Source: Nosema muscidifuracis | Taxonomy: Eukaryota; Microsporidia; Nosematidae | Length of the DNA stretch: 64,000 nt | Direction of reading: 5' to 3' | Assembly: GCA_028335825.1 (NCBI GenBank) | Contig: JAIOKI010000003.1 | Coordinates: forward strand, 558,001-622,000 | Notes under the pieces: model-generated | Databases searched by the model: none | What the model was told of the DNA's origin: nothing | Seen by the model: the letters and a program-made list of their open reading frames with translations, nothing else | Position numbers and translations under genes: made by a program | Shown: piece after piece, positions 29,902-39,857 of the stretch | Layout: each line of letters starts with the position of its first letter | Position numbering within the stretch: the first letter of the stretch is position 1

Positions 29902-30423
29902 TTATTCGCTATCTCTGCTTAGTATTTTTTTTAAGAAATTTCCTATAAGAGTATTTGTAGTAGTTTTACCTTTTACGACAATAACTTCATCATTCGCACT
30001 TAGACTTATGAAAAAACAGAAAGGAGTGATCCAAATTAGAGCAAATATTGATAGAACTTCAATAGTGTATAACCTTCTATAGAATAAGAATCTGATAACC
30101 AGAAAGTGATTTACTAAAGAAGCCAATGTTCCGTATATAAAAAATGGGTTATCTAGTTTAATTATTGGGTATATATCAAGCATACAATAAAATGAATATT
30201 GTATTGACAAACTAAACATGGTATGAAATATTGATTTTCCTCTTATAAGAAGATATAAGTGTAAAAACATACTGACAAGAATAATATTCTTAATTTTCTT
30301 TTTAGCACTATAAGCCTTATCTTCGATATATTCTATTGATTTTATTATACCCAATCCTAAAGCTATCAATGCAATTATCGAACCAAAAAATATTAACAAA
30401 CTTTTGGCAAAAGGCAAAATCAT
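29902..30423 (-). CDS. SVP26: SVP26/TEX261 family cargo-sorting membrane protein
   Basis: 173 residues with four probable membrane segments. The blocks NHFLVIRFLF ... EVLSIFALIWITPFCFFISLS match the TEX261/Svp26 signature. In yeast, Svp26 cycles between ER and Golgi and sorts mannosyltransferases into COPII vesicles. Early exon-like residues LGIIKSIEYIEDKAYSAKK fit the conserved YxAExxEE region. The length is close to TEX261 (196). The start is well marked by ACCCTTAA. It is convergent to SEC6, with 33 bp between. Confidence 0.82.
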   Translation of the reverse strand: MILPFAKSLLIFFGSIIALIALGLGIIKSIEYIEDKAYSAKKKIKNIILVSMFLHLYLLIRGKSIFHTMFSLSIQYSFYCMLDIYPIIKLDNPFFIYGTLASLVNHFLVIRFLFYRRLYTIEVLSIFALIWITPFCFFISLSANDEVIVVKGKTTTNTLIGNFLKKILSRDSE

Positions 30424-31090
30424 TTAAGGGTAAAAAATAAAAATTAAATTTTTGAAAGTAGAGTTTATTAATGTTTATAATAAGGGGTTGTTAATTTTAT
30501 AATAGGGTTTGTTAATTTTATAATATAAGATTCTTAATGTTTATTAAATTTTAAAATAGGGTTTGTTAATTTTATAATAAGAGATTTTTAATATTTATTA
30601 AATTTTAAAATAAAAGTTTACGAATTTAATTATATTAAGAAAGTGTACTTTTAATTTAATAAAGATTATTACAATTAATTTTATATACTTACAACAAATA
30701 CGAAATATTTTTTAAATTCAGATTTTACATTTTTAAGTAAGATGAAACAAATGTTTCACTCATTTGTATCACAAAATTTAAACTTAATTATTGGTAAGTT
30801 TCAAATTTGAGGTAATACTTTTATTCAAAAAGTTTACAATTATTTATTTTTTAACCCCTAATAAAAGTATGTTCTGTAATGGAAAAACTTTATCTAGTTA
30901 ATAATAAGGAGGGAAATTTTTAAATAAACTTTTTTATTGAATAAATCCGAGTATATGTGTTACAAAAAATAAGCATGTTTCTATTGCATAAATAAATATG
31001 TTTTCTATTGCATAAATCATCATATTTTAATTTTATTAATCAACATATTTTTGTTACTTTTTATAAAAAATAATTTTCTTTATCCATAAA
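30424..31090. other. Divergent spacer with repeats and an inverted repeat
   Basis: From 30480 to 30640 a unit of about 60 bp with AGGGTTTGTTAATTTTATAA recurs. At about 30747 an inverted repeat, ACAAATG-TTTCACT-CATTTGT, lies in less repetitive sequence. AACCCCTAATAAAAGT at about 30856 precedes an ATG that opens only a 10-codon frame. Two GCATAAA elements lie at 30986-30992 and 31010-31016, about 75 to 100 bp before the Rab escort gene. Confidence 0.5.
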
Positions 31091-32782
31091 ATGACCGATA
31101 CATTTTTTGAAATTGGATTTGAAGGAACATCAGTTAAAGATTGTATGATGATACATAAGATAATACAAGAAAATAAAGATAAAACAAAAGATGATAAAGA
31201 TGATGATAAAATAAATAATGATAAAGATGATGATAAAATAAATAATGATGAAGATAAAGATAAAATAAAAGATGATAAAATAAATAAAGATAAAATAAAT
31301 AAAGATAAAATATATAATGATAATAATAGTATAATAGTTTTTGATAAACAAAAAGAATACGGTACTACTTACAAAGTTATTGATGATTTATCATCTAATA
31401 AAATGGTAAGAAATGTTCAAATAAAAAAGAACAGATCAAAAATTATTTTTGAAACTGATCCTCAATTTTTAAGACAAACTGATGAAATAATTAATCTTAT
31501 AAATGATTCTGGTACATCTGGTTTTTGTGATTTTATACCTATAAATAGTCACTATTTAATTCTTGAAGATGGTAAGTATTACAAGATTCCATATTCCAAA
31601 TCAGAATTAGTTGATACTCCCTTTTTTTCATTTAAAGAAAGGCATCTCGTTAATAGTTTTGTTAAAGGGGAGATTACATTAGAATTATTAAAAAATAAGC
31701 TTAGTGATAGATGTAAGCAAATATTGCTTAACGGTCTTATTGGTAGCGAAAAAAACTATGATCAGAAAATATTTGAGTATCTTAATAATTTTGAAGGATA
31801 TCCATTTGTTTATCCAAAACATGGACTTAAAGATATTTCTGAATTATTGTCAAGATCTAATGCTATAAATGGTACTTCTTATCTTTTAGATTGTAATTTG
31901 AAAGTTTATGCGTTTAAAGAATTTAATATAAATGAAAAAAAGTGCATAAATATCATAAAAAAAGAAATTAAAACAAACCAAGTAAAAAATAAATCAAAAT
32001 GTAGTAAAAAGAATAATGGTAAGATGGAAATGTGTTGTTGTGATGAAGAAATTGATATTTTAGAAAGATTTAATTCAAAAGATTTAGGTTCAGATGAATG
32101 TTCTGAAGAATATATTGATATAGAAAATGATCATAGTGGTCAATTATATCTCGAAGAAAGAGAATGTTCTAGTGATGAGATCGAAACTGAATCTTCATTT
32201 TTGTTATGTCAAAATCAAACAGTTGATGATGAAGATATTCCTTATTTAATGGATAAACTTAATGCTCTAAATTTTGAACCTAAATCATTCATTTTAGAGA
32301 ATCAAGAGTTAAAAATTAAGATAGAAGATATAACTAATAGGAATCAAAATAATAAATATTTAATGAAAGATCCAGAACCAATTGAAGATGTTATTGATAT
32401 TTCTTTAGAACGTTATATTGATTATTTCAATGATGGATATAAATATTTAATTAAAAGTGATCATGGAAATATCTTCTTAAAGAAGATTTATAAGAAAGAA
32501 TTTACAGGTACTAAAAAATTTATAAGAATATTGAATATAACACAGAAAGTTATAAAAGATAGATTATTTATTTATTTTTATAATGGAAATGAATTTATAA
32601 AAGTTTTAGGAATTGATTCAAATTCTAAATGCTGTAAAAAAATGACTTTTATTCTTTATTTAATAAAAGAGGATAAAGAAGTTACAGACAGAGATTTAGA
32701 AATGCTTGATATTCATGAATGTGATATTTTACTTGATGTTTCTTTTGAACTTTGGGATTATGAACATATTGTTTATTCTTAA
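31091..32782 (+). CDS. Rab escort/GDI family protein (Mrs6-like), divergent
   Basis: 563 residues. The N-terminal FEIGFEGTSVKDCMMIHKI is a decayed form of the GDI dinucleotide-like start (GTGLxE). An insertion of Asp/Lys/Asn repeats follows (about 30-75). Then YLILEDGKYYKIPYSKSEL, TPFFSFKERHLVNSF and YPFVYPKHGLKDISELLSRS match GDI/REP blocks in order. An acidic spacer follows (about 320-390). The C-terminus is less conserved. REP presents Rab GTPases to geranylgeranyl transferase; GDI recycles them. Length and divergence suit REP (yeast Mrs6, 603) better than GDI, but that choice is inference. The start has TATCCATAAA. Confidence 0.65.
   Translation: MTDTFFEIGFEGTSVKDCMMIHKIIQENKDKTKDDKDDDKINNDKDDDKINNDEDKDKIKDDKINKDKINKDKIYNDNNSIIVFDKQKEYGTTYKVIDDLSSNKMVRNVQIKKNRSKIIFETDPQFLRQTDEIINLINDSGTSGFCDFIPINSHYLILEDGKYYKIPYSKSELVDTPFFSFKERHLVNSFVKGEITLELLKNKLSDRCKQILLNGLIGSEKNYDQKIFEYLNNFEGYPFVYPKHGLKDISELLSRSNAINGTSYLLDCNLKVYAFKEFNINEKKCINIIKKEIKTNQVKNKSKCSKKNNGKMEMCCCDEEIDILERFNSKDLGSDECSEEYIDIENDHSGQLYLEERECSSDEIETESSFLLCQNQTVDDEDIPYLMDKLNALNFEPKSFILENQELKIKIEDITNRNQNNKYLMKDPEPIEDVIDISLERYIDYFNDGYKYLIKSDHGNIFLKKIYKKEFTGTKKFIRILNITQKVIKDRLFIYFYNGNEFIKVLGIDSNSKCCKKMTFILYLIKEDKEVTDRDLEMLDIHECDILLDVSFELWDYEHIVYS
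31170..31330 (+). repeat. In-frame Lys/Asp/Asn low-complexity repeat in the Rab escort gene
   Basis: AAAGATGATGATAAAATAAA-type units encode repeated DKINND and KDKIN. Unit length is a multiple of three. The insertion splits the N-terminal GDI-like motif from the rest of domain I. Confidence 0.8.
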
Positions 32783-33232
32783 ATATTTTATCTACTATGT
32801 AATCTTTAATATAATCTTTATTATTTAATATAGTCTTTTTTATTTTATGATATAATCGTTAATATAATGTTTTATTATTTTATGATATAAATATAATCTT
32901 TATTATTTAATATATTCTATAATATAATCGTTAATATAATCTTTATTAATCTATAATATTTTATTATTTTATAATATAATCTCAACTATTGAATATTTTC
33001 TAATATTTGATATCTGTAAAATTATCAATTTTCTTTAACGTTTACAAATATAATTAATTAAATAAGTTTATTTTTGTATAAATCTTCATTAAACAAATTT
33101 ATTTACAAGAAAATCTATCTATATAAAATTATGATCGATTAAATCTTTTTACTATTTATTTGTAATGTCATCAACAATAATTGACTTGTTTTTTTTATTA
33201 TGAAAAATATTTAAATTTATTTTACCCTTACC
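32783..33232. repeat. AT-rich spacer with TAATATAATCTTTATTATTT repeats
   Basis: Degenerate short repeats lie from about 32790 to 32990. The rest is plain AT-rich sequence ending in TTTTACCCTTACC, the start signal of the next gene. No gene is seen. Confidence 0.6.
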
Positions 33233-34021
33233 ATGAGAATAGTTATAGTCCCCGATACAAACATATACATAAACCGTCTTGATATAATATCTTCATTTTT
33301 AAAAGGAAACCATCCTTTCCAAATAAACTTGTTAATATTAAAAATAGTACTCGATGAATTAGATTATAATAAAAATAAAATTCCCAATGTACAGAAGGCT
33401 ATCTCATTTATACAAGAAAATATATCAAATGAAATATTAAAAATTGAAGGACATGTAGATCAAAATGGAATGGAATTTTTATTAGATTATCCTTCTTTAA
33501 CAAAATTTAATAATAATGATGATAAGATTATTAATGTTGTATCTTGTATAATGAACTCTGTTATTCTCACATCTGATAAGAATGTTTTACTAAAGTGCAA
33601 ATCTCAAAATGTCAAATGTGTGTATGTGAAGGTAGACGATAAATTTTCTGATGTTAATTTATCTGTTATGATGTCTCAAACATGTGCTGAGCCAATGGAA
33701 ATATCGAATGAACTACCTGAATCTAATCTTATGAGAATTGCTGGTGATCTTTTAAGACCCAGAATTCAACAAATTTTAATTAATAATATTGGACCAGGAT
33801 ATCATATAAGATATGAGAAAGAAGTTCAATTTGCTGATATGTGTAGTTTATTAGATATCTGTATAAGAGATTTTTCAGCATTTAGTGGATACTTACATAG
33901 TTCTAGTAAAAATCTTTTAATTAAAATTAATAAAATAATTAAAGAAGAAAATAACGAAGAAAAAAAGAAACAAGCTCTTAAAAATTTGATGACTATATTT
34001 AAAATAAATAACAACTTATAA
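33233..34021 (+). CDS. SWT1: PIN-domain endoribonuclease, Swt1-like
   Basis: 262 residues. The PIN domain (about 1-130) starts IVPDTNIYIN, with acidic residues at VLDELD and ILTSDKNVLL, matching the catalytic acids of PIN nucleases. The C-terminal part (about 160-262) with PRIQQILINNIG and CSLLDICIRDFSAFSGYL resembles the Swt1 C-terminal helical domain. Swt1 works in nuclear RNA quality control near the pore. It is shorter than yeast Swt1 (458), lacking the N-terminal extension. The start is strongly marked (TTTTACCCTTACC). Another PIN nuclease is possible. Confidence 0.65.
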   Translation: MRIVIVPDTNIYINRLDIISSFLKGNHPFQINLLILKIVLDELDYNKNKIPNVQKAISFIQENISNEILKIEGHVDQNGMEFLLDYPSLTKFNNNDDKIINVVSCIMNSVILTSDKNVLLKCKSQNVKCVYVKVDDKFSDVNLSVMMSQTCAEPMEISNELPESNLMRIAGDLLRPRIQQILINNIGPGYHIRYEKEVQFADMCSLLDICIRDFSAFSGYLHSSSKNLLIKINKIIKEENNEEKKKQALKNLMTIFKINNNL

Positions 34022-34651
34022 AATATTTTAATTCAGAGTATTGACTATTTAATTTTATAAAGATAACTTATTATAAGAAGATAATATGCTTGTTCAAAAT
34101 AATAAAAGTTTTTTATATTAGTTACTTTTTAATTGTTAAAAGATAGCTTTAAAGATTATGAGAGTAATTTATATTGACTTTTAAGCTAAAATAAAGATAA
34201 ATAAATATGCCTATTTTTTATCTTACCATAGTCAAATTAGATTATAAAAGTAAGATAAAATAAAATTAAATTCTTTTATATAATAAAATTATTCCATTGA
34301 TAATAATAAAAATATTCATTTATATAATAAAACTATCAATTTATAAATAAAACTATTCCATTGATAATAATAAAAATATTCATTTATAATAAAACTTTTC
34401 ATTGATAATAATAAAACTATCAATTTATAATAAAATTATCCATTTATAAAATATTTAACATTGATTTTTTTAAAAATCCTTATTCGTCTCCTTTTATTAA
34501 AAAAAGAATTAATCTAAAAAAAAATCAAGTATTTTAAAAAGTTAACACTATTTTATTTATAAAAACTAATTTCAGATTACATCATCATTCAATATAATTT
34601 ATAAAAAAATCTTTTTCTGATATTTATTAATAATTTTTAGCCCCAAGTGAT
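34022..34651. repeat. AT-rich spacer with degenerate repeats
   Basis: From about 34270 to 34450 units with TTCATTTATAATAAAACT or CATTGATAATAATAAAA recur with irregular spacing. No gene is seen. The end carries AGCCCCAAGTGAT before the ABC start. Confidence 0.6.
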
Positions 34652-36322
34652 ATGTCTCCACAGAAAAAGAAACAGTTGAATGAGTACAAGATCATGAAAT
34701 TATGCTTAAAATATTATTTAACTGATATAAATAACATAAAATTTTTATTCTTACTTTTATTGTCATCTATAGTTACAAGGAGAATAATTAATTATATCGT
34801 TAAAAATTTAATTTATGAAATGAATAATAGTAAAAATCTTAACACTGATTGTAGATACGTTCTTTTGTATACACTTTTATGTTCCATATCCTCAGCTGTT
34901 GGTGATTATATTATTTTAAGTTGTAGTGCTATATTTCAAACAAATATTTCAGTTAAAGCACTTACTCAAATTTTGAAATACGAATCTTCTGGAAAGATTG
35001 ATTTGGCATCTGGTAAGACTCAATATGCAATATCAGAAGGGTCATTTGCTATGTCTAAGCTTTTTGAACATTGTTTTATAGAAATATTTTTAAAAGCTTC
35101 TTATTTTATATCTGATTTTAGTTTGATCTACAACAAAACAACAATTTATCACTTGTATTTCTCATTTTTAATTACTATTATAGCATCTTGTATCCATTTT
35201 AAAGGTGCATCTATTGCTATGAATTGTAAAAAAAATATTAATGAAGCTCGTGGACTTTGTGATAAAAATTTATATGAAGATATTACAAATTATGAAATTA
35301 TTAAATCTTTTCAGACAGAAGATAGACAAATTAGAGCATATAGAGAAAAAATAAATCCATGGAGAAATGCAAGTATTTACCATGCAAAAACCACGATCGC
35401 AATGGCACTTATTCACGATTTTATATTTTCAATTTCCGCATATATTTTTACACTACTTTTACAATATAACGGTGTAACTGATAAAAACGTATATAAAAAT
35501 TCTTACGGATGTCTTAAAGACTTAGAATTATCTATAGAAAATGTATCAACTATTTTTAGAAAATATAAAGAATCGGTAGTTACTAGTAGAATGATTTTGT
35601 ATTATTTAGAAGAAATTAATGGATTTAGTCCAGGTACATCTACAAAAAATAATTTTGAGGATAAAATTCTATTTGAAAATGTTAGTTATTCCATAAAAAA
35701 TATAAATATATTCAAAAATATTAACTTTTGCATACGAAAAAACGAAAAAGTTTGTATTTTTGGTAGAAATGGGTCAGGTAAAAGTACAATATCACGTATT
35801 ATCATGAGATTATGCTATGTAGATGCAGGGACTGTAACTATGGATGGAATAGATATTTATGAAATTTTAATTACCAGTTATAGAAATCTTATTACTTATG
35901 TCCCACAAGAAACTAATTTATTTGATGACACTGTTTTTAATAATTTAACTTATGGAAATAACGAACCTTTTACACATGTTATAGAAGAATGTAAAAAGAT
36001 GGACATTCACGAAGACATATTAAGATTAGAAAATGGATATAATACATGTGTTGGTGAAAGAGGAGTGAATATAAATGGAGGACTGCGACAAAAAATATTT
36101 TATGTTAGAGCTATTTTGACTAAAGCTCAGATTTATATTTTTGATGAACCTACCAATAATTTAGATGAATCTTCTGCCTTTAATGTTATCGATCTTATCT
36201 TAGGTGAAACTTTTGCAGATAAAACCGTTTTAGTGATTTGTCATGATCATGAGATGGTACAAAGATTTCCAAAAATTCTTAAGTTTGCAGATGGAAAGAT
36301 TATAGAAGAATATAAAAATTAA
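34652..36322 (+). CDS. Half-size ABC transporter, divergent (copy 4)
   Basis: 556 residues with the same two-domain plan as the other three but clearly more distant. Membrane segments lie in the first 300 residues. The ATPase has Walker A GRNGSGKST at 371, Q-loop VPQETN, Walker B IYIFDEPTNNLD at about 493 and switch His in ICHDHEMV. The signature is INGGLRQK at about 474 rather than LSGGxRQ; the Ser that contacts ATP is Asn. If it works as a homodimer both sites would carry this change, so it may have weak turnover or pair with another half transporter. The start is set by AGCCCC. Its 3' end runs into an 80-bp tandem repeat. Confidence 0.88.
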   Translation: MSPQKKKQLNEYKIMKLCLKYYLTDINNIKFLFLLLLSSIVTRRIINYIVKNLIYEMNNSKNLNTDCRYVLLYTLLCSISSAVGDYIILSCSAIFQTNISVKALTQILKYESSGKIDLASGKTQYAISEGSFAMSKLFEHCFIEIFLKASYFISDFSLIYNKTTIYHLYFSFLITIIASCIHFKGASIAMNCKKNINEARGLCDKNLYEDITNYEIIKSFQTEDRQIRAYREKINPWRNASIYHAKTTIAMALIHDFIFSISAYIFTLLLQYNGVTDKNVYKNSYGCLKDLELSIENVSTIFRKYKESVVTSRMILYYLEEINGFSPGTSTKNNFEDKILFENVSYSIKNINIFKNINFCIRKNEKVCIFGRNGSGKSTISRIIMRLCYVDAGTVTMDGIDIYEILITSYRNLITYVPQETNLFDDTVFNNLTYGNNEPFTHVIEECKKMDIHEDILRLENGYNTCVGERGVNINGGLRQKIFYVRAILTKAQIYIFDEPTNNLDESSAFNVIDLILGETFADKTVLVICHDHEMVQRFPKILKFADGKIIEEYKN

Positions 36323-36556
36323 AGTTTTTTTAAGTAAATGAAGAATTTTAATGTAAATATATCTTCTGTGAAATTATACCTGTAGAGAAATATAAAAATT
36401 AAAGTTTTTTTAAGTAAATGAAGAATTTTAATGTAAATATATTTTCTGTGAAATTTTACCTGTAGAGAAATATAAAAATTAAAGTTTTTTTAAATAAATG
36501 AAGAATTTTAATGTAAATATATTTTCTGAGAAATTATACCTGTAGAGAAATATAAA
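36302..36556. repeat. 80-bp tandem triplication across two convergent gene ends
   Basis: An 80-bp unit (anchor TATAAAAATTAAAGTTTTTT at 36311, 36391 and 36471) repeats three times with few differences. The first copy contains the last codons and stop of ABC copy 4. The last contains the last codons and stop of the adaptin gene on the other strand. So the array both separates the two genes and overlaps each. Confidence 0.9.
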
Positions 36557-38280
36557 TTTACAATTATTTTTTGTAAATTTATTATTTCACAAATAATTTC
36601 TTTTTTATCTTCATCATAGGTATATTTCAATTGATTACCTTTTTCGCTTATTATATCGTGTACTTTAATGCTTGGATCGTCTTTGATTTTTAAATTATTA
36701 TCAGTTACTTTGTACGTTAAGAATTTATCTTCTGAAACTTTAACAACCTTGTTTTTTGATTTAGTGTTCATCAAGTATATTCCAACTAATAAATTTTGTA
36801 AAATGTCGTATGATCCTTTCATATTATATATATCTATATATTTATCTTTAAGAATATCCCTGAAAAAAGTCAAATCTTTAAATTTGCAAAATGTGAAAAT
36901 TAATTTATCAATGACTTGTATTTTCATAGGATAATTTTTAGTAATGATTTTATCTAAATGGGAACAAAATATTTCTTCATAAAATTCTTTGTTATTCATT
37001 TTTATAGGCATCACAGAATAAATTAAATAGAAATATTGAATACTTTGTTTTGTCATTAATTTTGTAAAAAGTTCTATCTTAGAAGTTTCGGAGATCTTGT
37101 TCGTGATATCTTGTTTAAAGCTTAATTCGGGATTATCAAAATAAACAGTTTTTATAAATTCATCGTTTCCATAGCTCAGCATTTTTGTTAATATTTCAAA
37201 TAAAATATTTTTTGATTTGTCATAACGAACATTATTTTTATCCATGACAAATCGCATTTCTTCTTTTCTTTTATAAATTTCTTTGAAATTACTTTTGTTT
37301 ATTAATTCCAACAAACTGTCTTTGCAATACGAAACATGTAAACCTATCTTAATTGATCGATCAATGACTTTATCAATCAATTTATGATATTTTTTTGCTA
37401 ATCGAAACCCAATAAATCTTGAATTTGGGTTATTAGAATCAATTAATCTGTATAAGAAATGTTCAATTTTTGTTGTAGTTTGTGAAGTTAGCAAGAATAA
37501 TTCAGTTATTTCGACAGATAATGCTATCATAACAGTTGGTTTTACAGATTCTGATGGATTAATAACATCATTTTCTATTTCAGTGAAAAAATTAGGCTTA
37601 ACTTTCAGTTTTTTCATTTCGTGTAATTTCTTGTAAAATTGAATCAATTTAACTTTTAAAAAGAAACATTTGACAGTTGGATATATGTATATTAAAAACA
37701 TAACATCATTATCTACTAATGTAAAACTATCTTTGTGATTCAATTTATCCAAAATGAGTTGTAATTTAACATAGACTAAGGAATCAGGATTTCCAACTAC
37801 ACTTAAAACCTTAAGATTACATAATTTATCTTTAGCGATGACACTTTTCGCGATATTTCTATCCATATTGCTTGATATGCAAATAAAATCTCCAAGATCT
37901 TCATAAATTCTTTCGCTTAAATTTATGTTACAAAGAAAGTTTAAAGCAGATTCTCTCATTTCAGTTGATTTTAAATCATTCATTAAGGTATTTACTGTGA
38001 GTATAAGTAGATTATTAGATTTACATAATGTAAGACCAAGATAAGCAGCTTTTTTTATATTAATATCTTCTGAACCACAAGCTTTGACAAAATCTAATGG
38101 ATCTACATTTATATCCTGTAGAATAAAATATATCATGGTAAGAATTTTTGTATAAGAAATATCTTTTGTGTTAAAAAGTTTTCGTTTTTCAATAAGAATT
38201 CTTGTAGTAAAATCATCTTTGGAAGCATTTCTTAGATCGGAAATGAAAATACTAAGAGAAGTGTTTGTTCTATTTGTCAT
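36508..38280 (-). CDS. Adaptor complex large subunit (adaptin, alpha/gamma type)
   Basis: 590 residues of helical repeats. The start SLSIFISDLRNASKDD resembles the alpha/gamma-adaptin N-terminus (alpha: FISDIRNCKSKE), and KKAAYLGLTLC ... NTLMNDLKS matches the conserved GYL ... NDL block. KSVIAKDKLCNLKVL and KNILFEILTKML also follow the family order. The hinge and ear are absent: the protein is just the trunk. It would be a core subunit of AP-1 or AP-2 for clathrin-linked sorting. Which complex is not certain. The start lacks a CCC motif. The final residues lie inside the 80-bp repeat. Confidence 0.65.
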   Translation of the reverse strand: MTNRTNTSLSIFISDLRNASKDDFTTRILIEKRKLFNTKDISYTKILTMIYFILQDINVDPLDFVKACGSEDINIKKAAYLGLTLCKSNNLLILTVNTLMNDLKSTEMRESALNFLCNINLSERIYEDLGDFICISSNMDRNIAKSVIAKDKLCNLKVLSVVGNPDSLVYVKLQLILDKLNHKDSFTLVDNDVMFLIYIYPTVKCFFLKVKLIQFYKKLHEMKKLKVKPNFFTEIENDVINPSESVKPTVMIALSVEITELFLLTSQTTTKIEHFLYRLIDSNNPNSRFIGFRLAKKYHKLIDKVIDRSIKIGLHVSYCKDSLLELINKSNFKEIYKRKEEMRFVMDKNNVRYDKSKNILFEILTKMLSYGNDEFIKTVYFDNPELSFKQDITNKISETSKIELFTKLMTKQSIQYFYLIYSVMPIKMNNKEFYEEIFCSHLDKIITKNYPMKIQVIDKLIFTFCKFKDLTFFRDILKDKYIDIYNMKGSYDILQNLLVGIYLMNTKSKNKVVKVSEDKFLTYKVTDNNLKIKDDPSIKVHDIISEKGNQLKYTYDEDKKEIICEIINLQKIIVNLYFSTGIISQKIYLH

Positions 38281-38599
38281 TTATTTATAATTCCAGATTA
38301 TTTTTTAAAGAAATGTTTCAAATAAAAAATATTATTGAATGTTTCAAAATTTTATGTTAAAAATTAATTTAAAATAAAACCTAATATTTTATTAAAGGAA
38401 ATATTATTTATTTAATTGTGTCTTGCAATAAGAATTTTTAGGTTAAAAAATAAAAAAAATTATACCTTGTAAATTTAACATTTAATATCTCTAAGATATT
38501 ATGTATAAGACCAAGTATTATGAGAACACGGGATTATAATAAAAATATAAGAGTTAAAATTTTTAAGATTTGATTTTTTAATTAAAAATGATAAAAAAT
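38281..38599. other. AT-rich spacer, no gene seen
   Basis: About 320 bp between the start of the adaptin gene and the end of TPI1, both on the minus strand. No repeat array or RNA-like fold was noticed. Confidence 0.5.
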
Positions 38600-39310
38600 T
38601 TATTTACTATAAAAACCGTTAAAAGATTCACATATATCAATAAACTCTTCTTTAAGTGATGCCTTTCCAATAAGAAATCCGTCAACACCTTTAATTTCTT
38701 GAAGAGGTCCCATAGTTTCATAACAAACTGATCCTCCATACAGAATTCTTCCTTTTACATTTATATTTCTTGACCATCTTTGAATATTCTCGATAACCTC
38801 AGTAATTTCTTCGATTTTAGGAATAATTCCTGTTCCAATAGCCCAGACAGGTTCATATGCAATATCTATTTCTATTCCTTCACCAACTACTGTAAGAAAC
38901 TGATCATATAAAACTTTTAAATACGTACGATTATCTCTTTCTGCTGAATTCTCTCCTATGCAATATATAACTCTTAATCCTGCAGCTAACGCTCTGTTAA
39001 TCTTAGCAGAGAAATCGTAAGAATTCTCTTTGAATTCATTTCTCCTTTCTGAATGTCCAATAAGGACATATTTGACATGATTATCCTTTAGAAAAGATGC
39101 TGGTACTTCTCCTGTATAAGAACCGGATGGAAATTTACTGCAGTCCTGAGCAGCTATAGATATAAAATCTTTTTTATAATTTTTCGTATGTGGGATATAA
39201 ATATGTGGAAGTGCTAGACAAATCTCAATGTTTTTAAAATTTGATGGTATTTTATTAAATATCTCAAAATTCTTGTTGGCTTTCCAATTTCCAACTATAA
39301 TCGGTTTCAT
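38600..39310 (-). CDS. TPI1: Triosephosphate isomerase
   Basis: 236 residues, a full TIM barrel. Catalytic residues are in place: Lys10 in GNWKAN, His86 in IGHSERR and Glu153 in AYEPVWAIGTG, with the phosphate-binding YGGSV near 193. It interconverts dihydroxyacetone phosphate and glyceraldehyde 3-phosphate in glycolysis, the main ATP source of microsporidia. A little shorter than yeast (248). The start has TTTTCCCTTTATTAGCAAT. It is divergent from CRM1 across 547 bp. Confidence 0.97.
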   Translation of the reverse strand: MKPIIVGNWKANKNFEIFNKIPSNFKNIEICLALPHIYIPHTKNYKKDFISIAAQDCSKFPSGSYTGEVPASFLKDNHVKYVLIGHSERRNEFKENSYDFSAKINRALAAGLRVIYCIGENSAERDNRTYLKVLYDQFLTVVGEGIEIDIAYEPVWAIGTGIIPKIEEITEVIENIQRWSRNINVKGRILYGGSVCYETMGPLQEIKGVDGFLIGKASLKEEFIDICESFNGFYSK

Positions 39311-39857
39311 ATTGCTAATAAAGGGAAAACTTCAAATGTTTATAAATTAAATGAAACCAATGAAAATTTTTATGTTACAAAAAGGATCAATTGACTAATC
39401 GAAAAGATACCAAATTGGGAATTGAATTGAATTAAATAAATATGGCATGTCATTAATAAAGATATGAGTCAATTTATTAAATCATGATATTTAAAACATG
39501 CTCATATTGATTTTATCAGATGTTTAATTATTTTTAGAAATTATTGATATATCTAAGCATGATAATAGTCAAAAAAATATCTAATCAAACATTTAAATTT
39601 TTTACTGACATTTGATAAAGTAAAAATATTTTTAAAATTAAATATTGCATGATTTTATTTTTGTTTAAAAAAATTATAATTTATTTCTCATATGTGTTTT
39701 AATAATAAATTATTATATATTGAAGTACTTTTCTTTAAATACAATTATTTATCAATTTATAATATTTTGATTTAAATTTTCTATTTAATTATAATTATCT
39801 TTCCTGAAATATAATTTTGCATAAACGGTATTTTTATAAAATATTTTATCCCCATAA
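39311..39857. other. Divergent promoter region of TPI1 and CRM1
   Basis: AT-rich sequence without clear tandem arrays. The TPI1 end holds TTCCC, and the CRM1 end holds GCATAAA (39819-39825) and TATCCCCATAA. No gene is seen. Confidence 0.5.
39819..39825 (+). promoter_or_regulatory. GCATAAA element, 33 bp before CRM1
   Basis: TTTTGCATAAACGG lies 33 bp before the CRM1 ATG, with ATCCCC between them. Same spacing as at the Pol III subunit gene. Confidence 0.4.

Noticed and set aside
30870-30905. 10-codon frame after AACCCCTAATAAAAGT
   Set aside because: Too short to support as a gene; the CCCC match may be chance, so it is only mentioned in the spacer entry.
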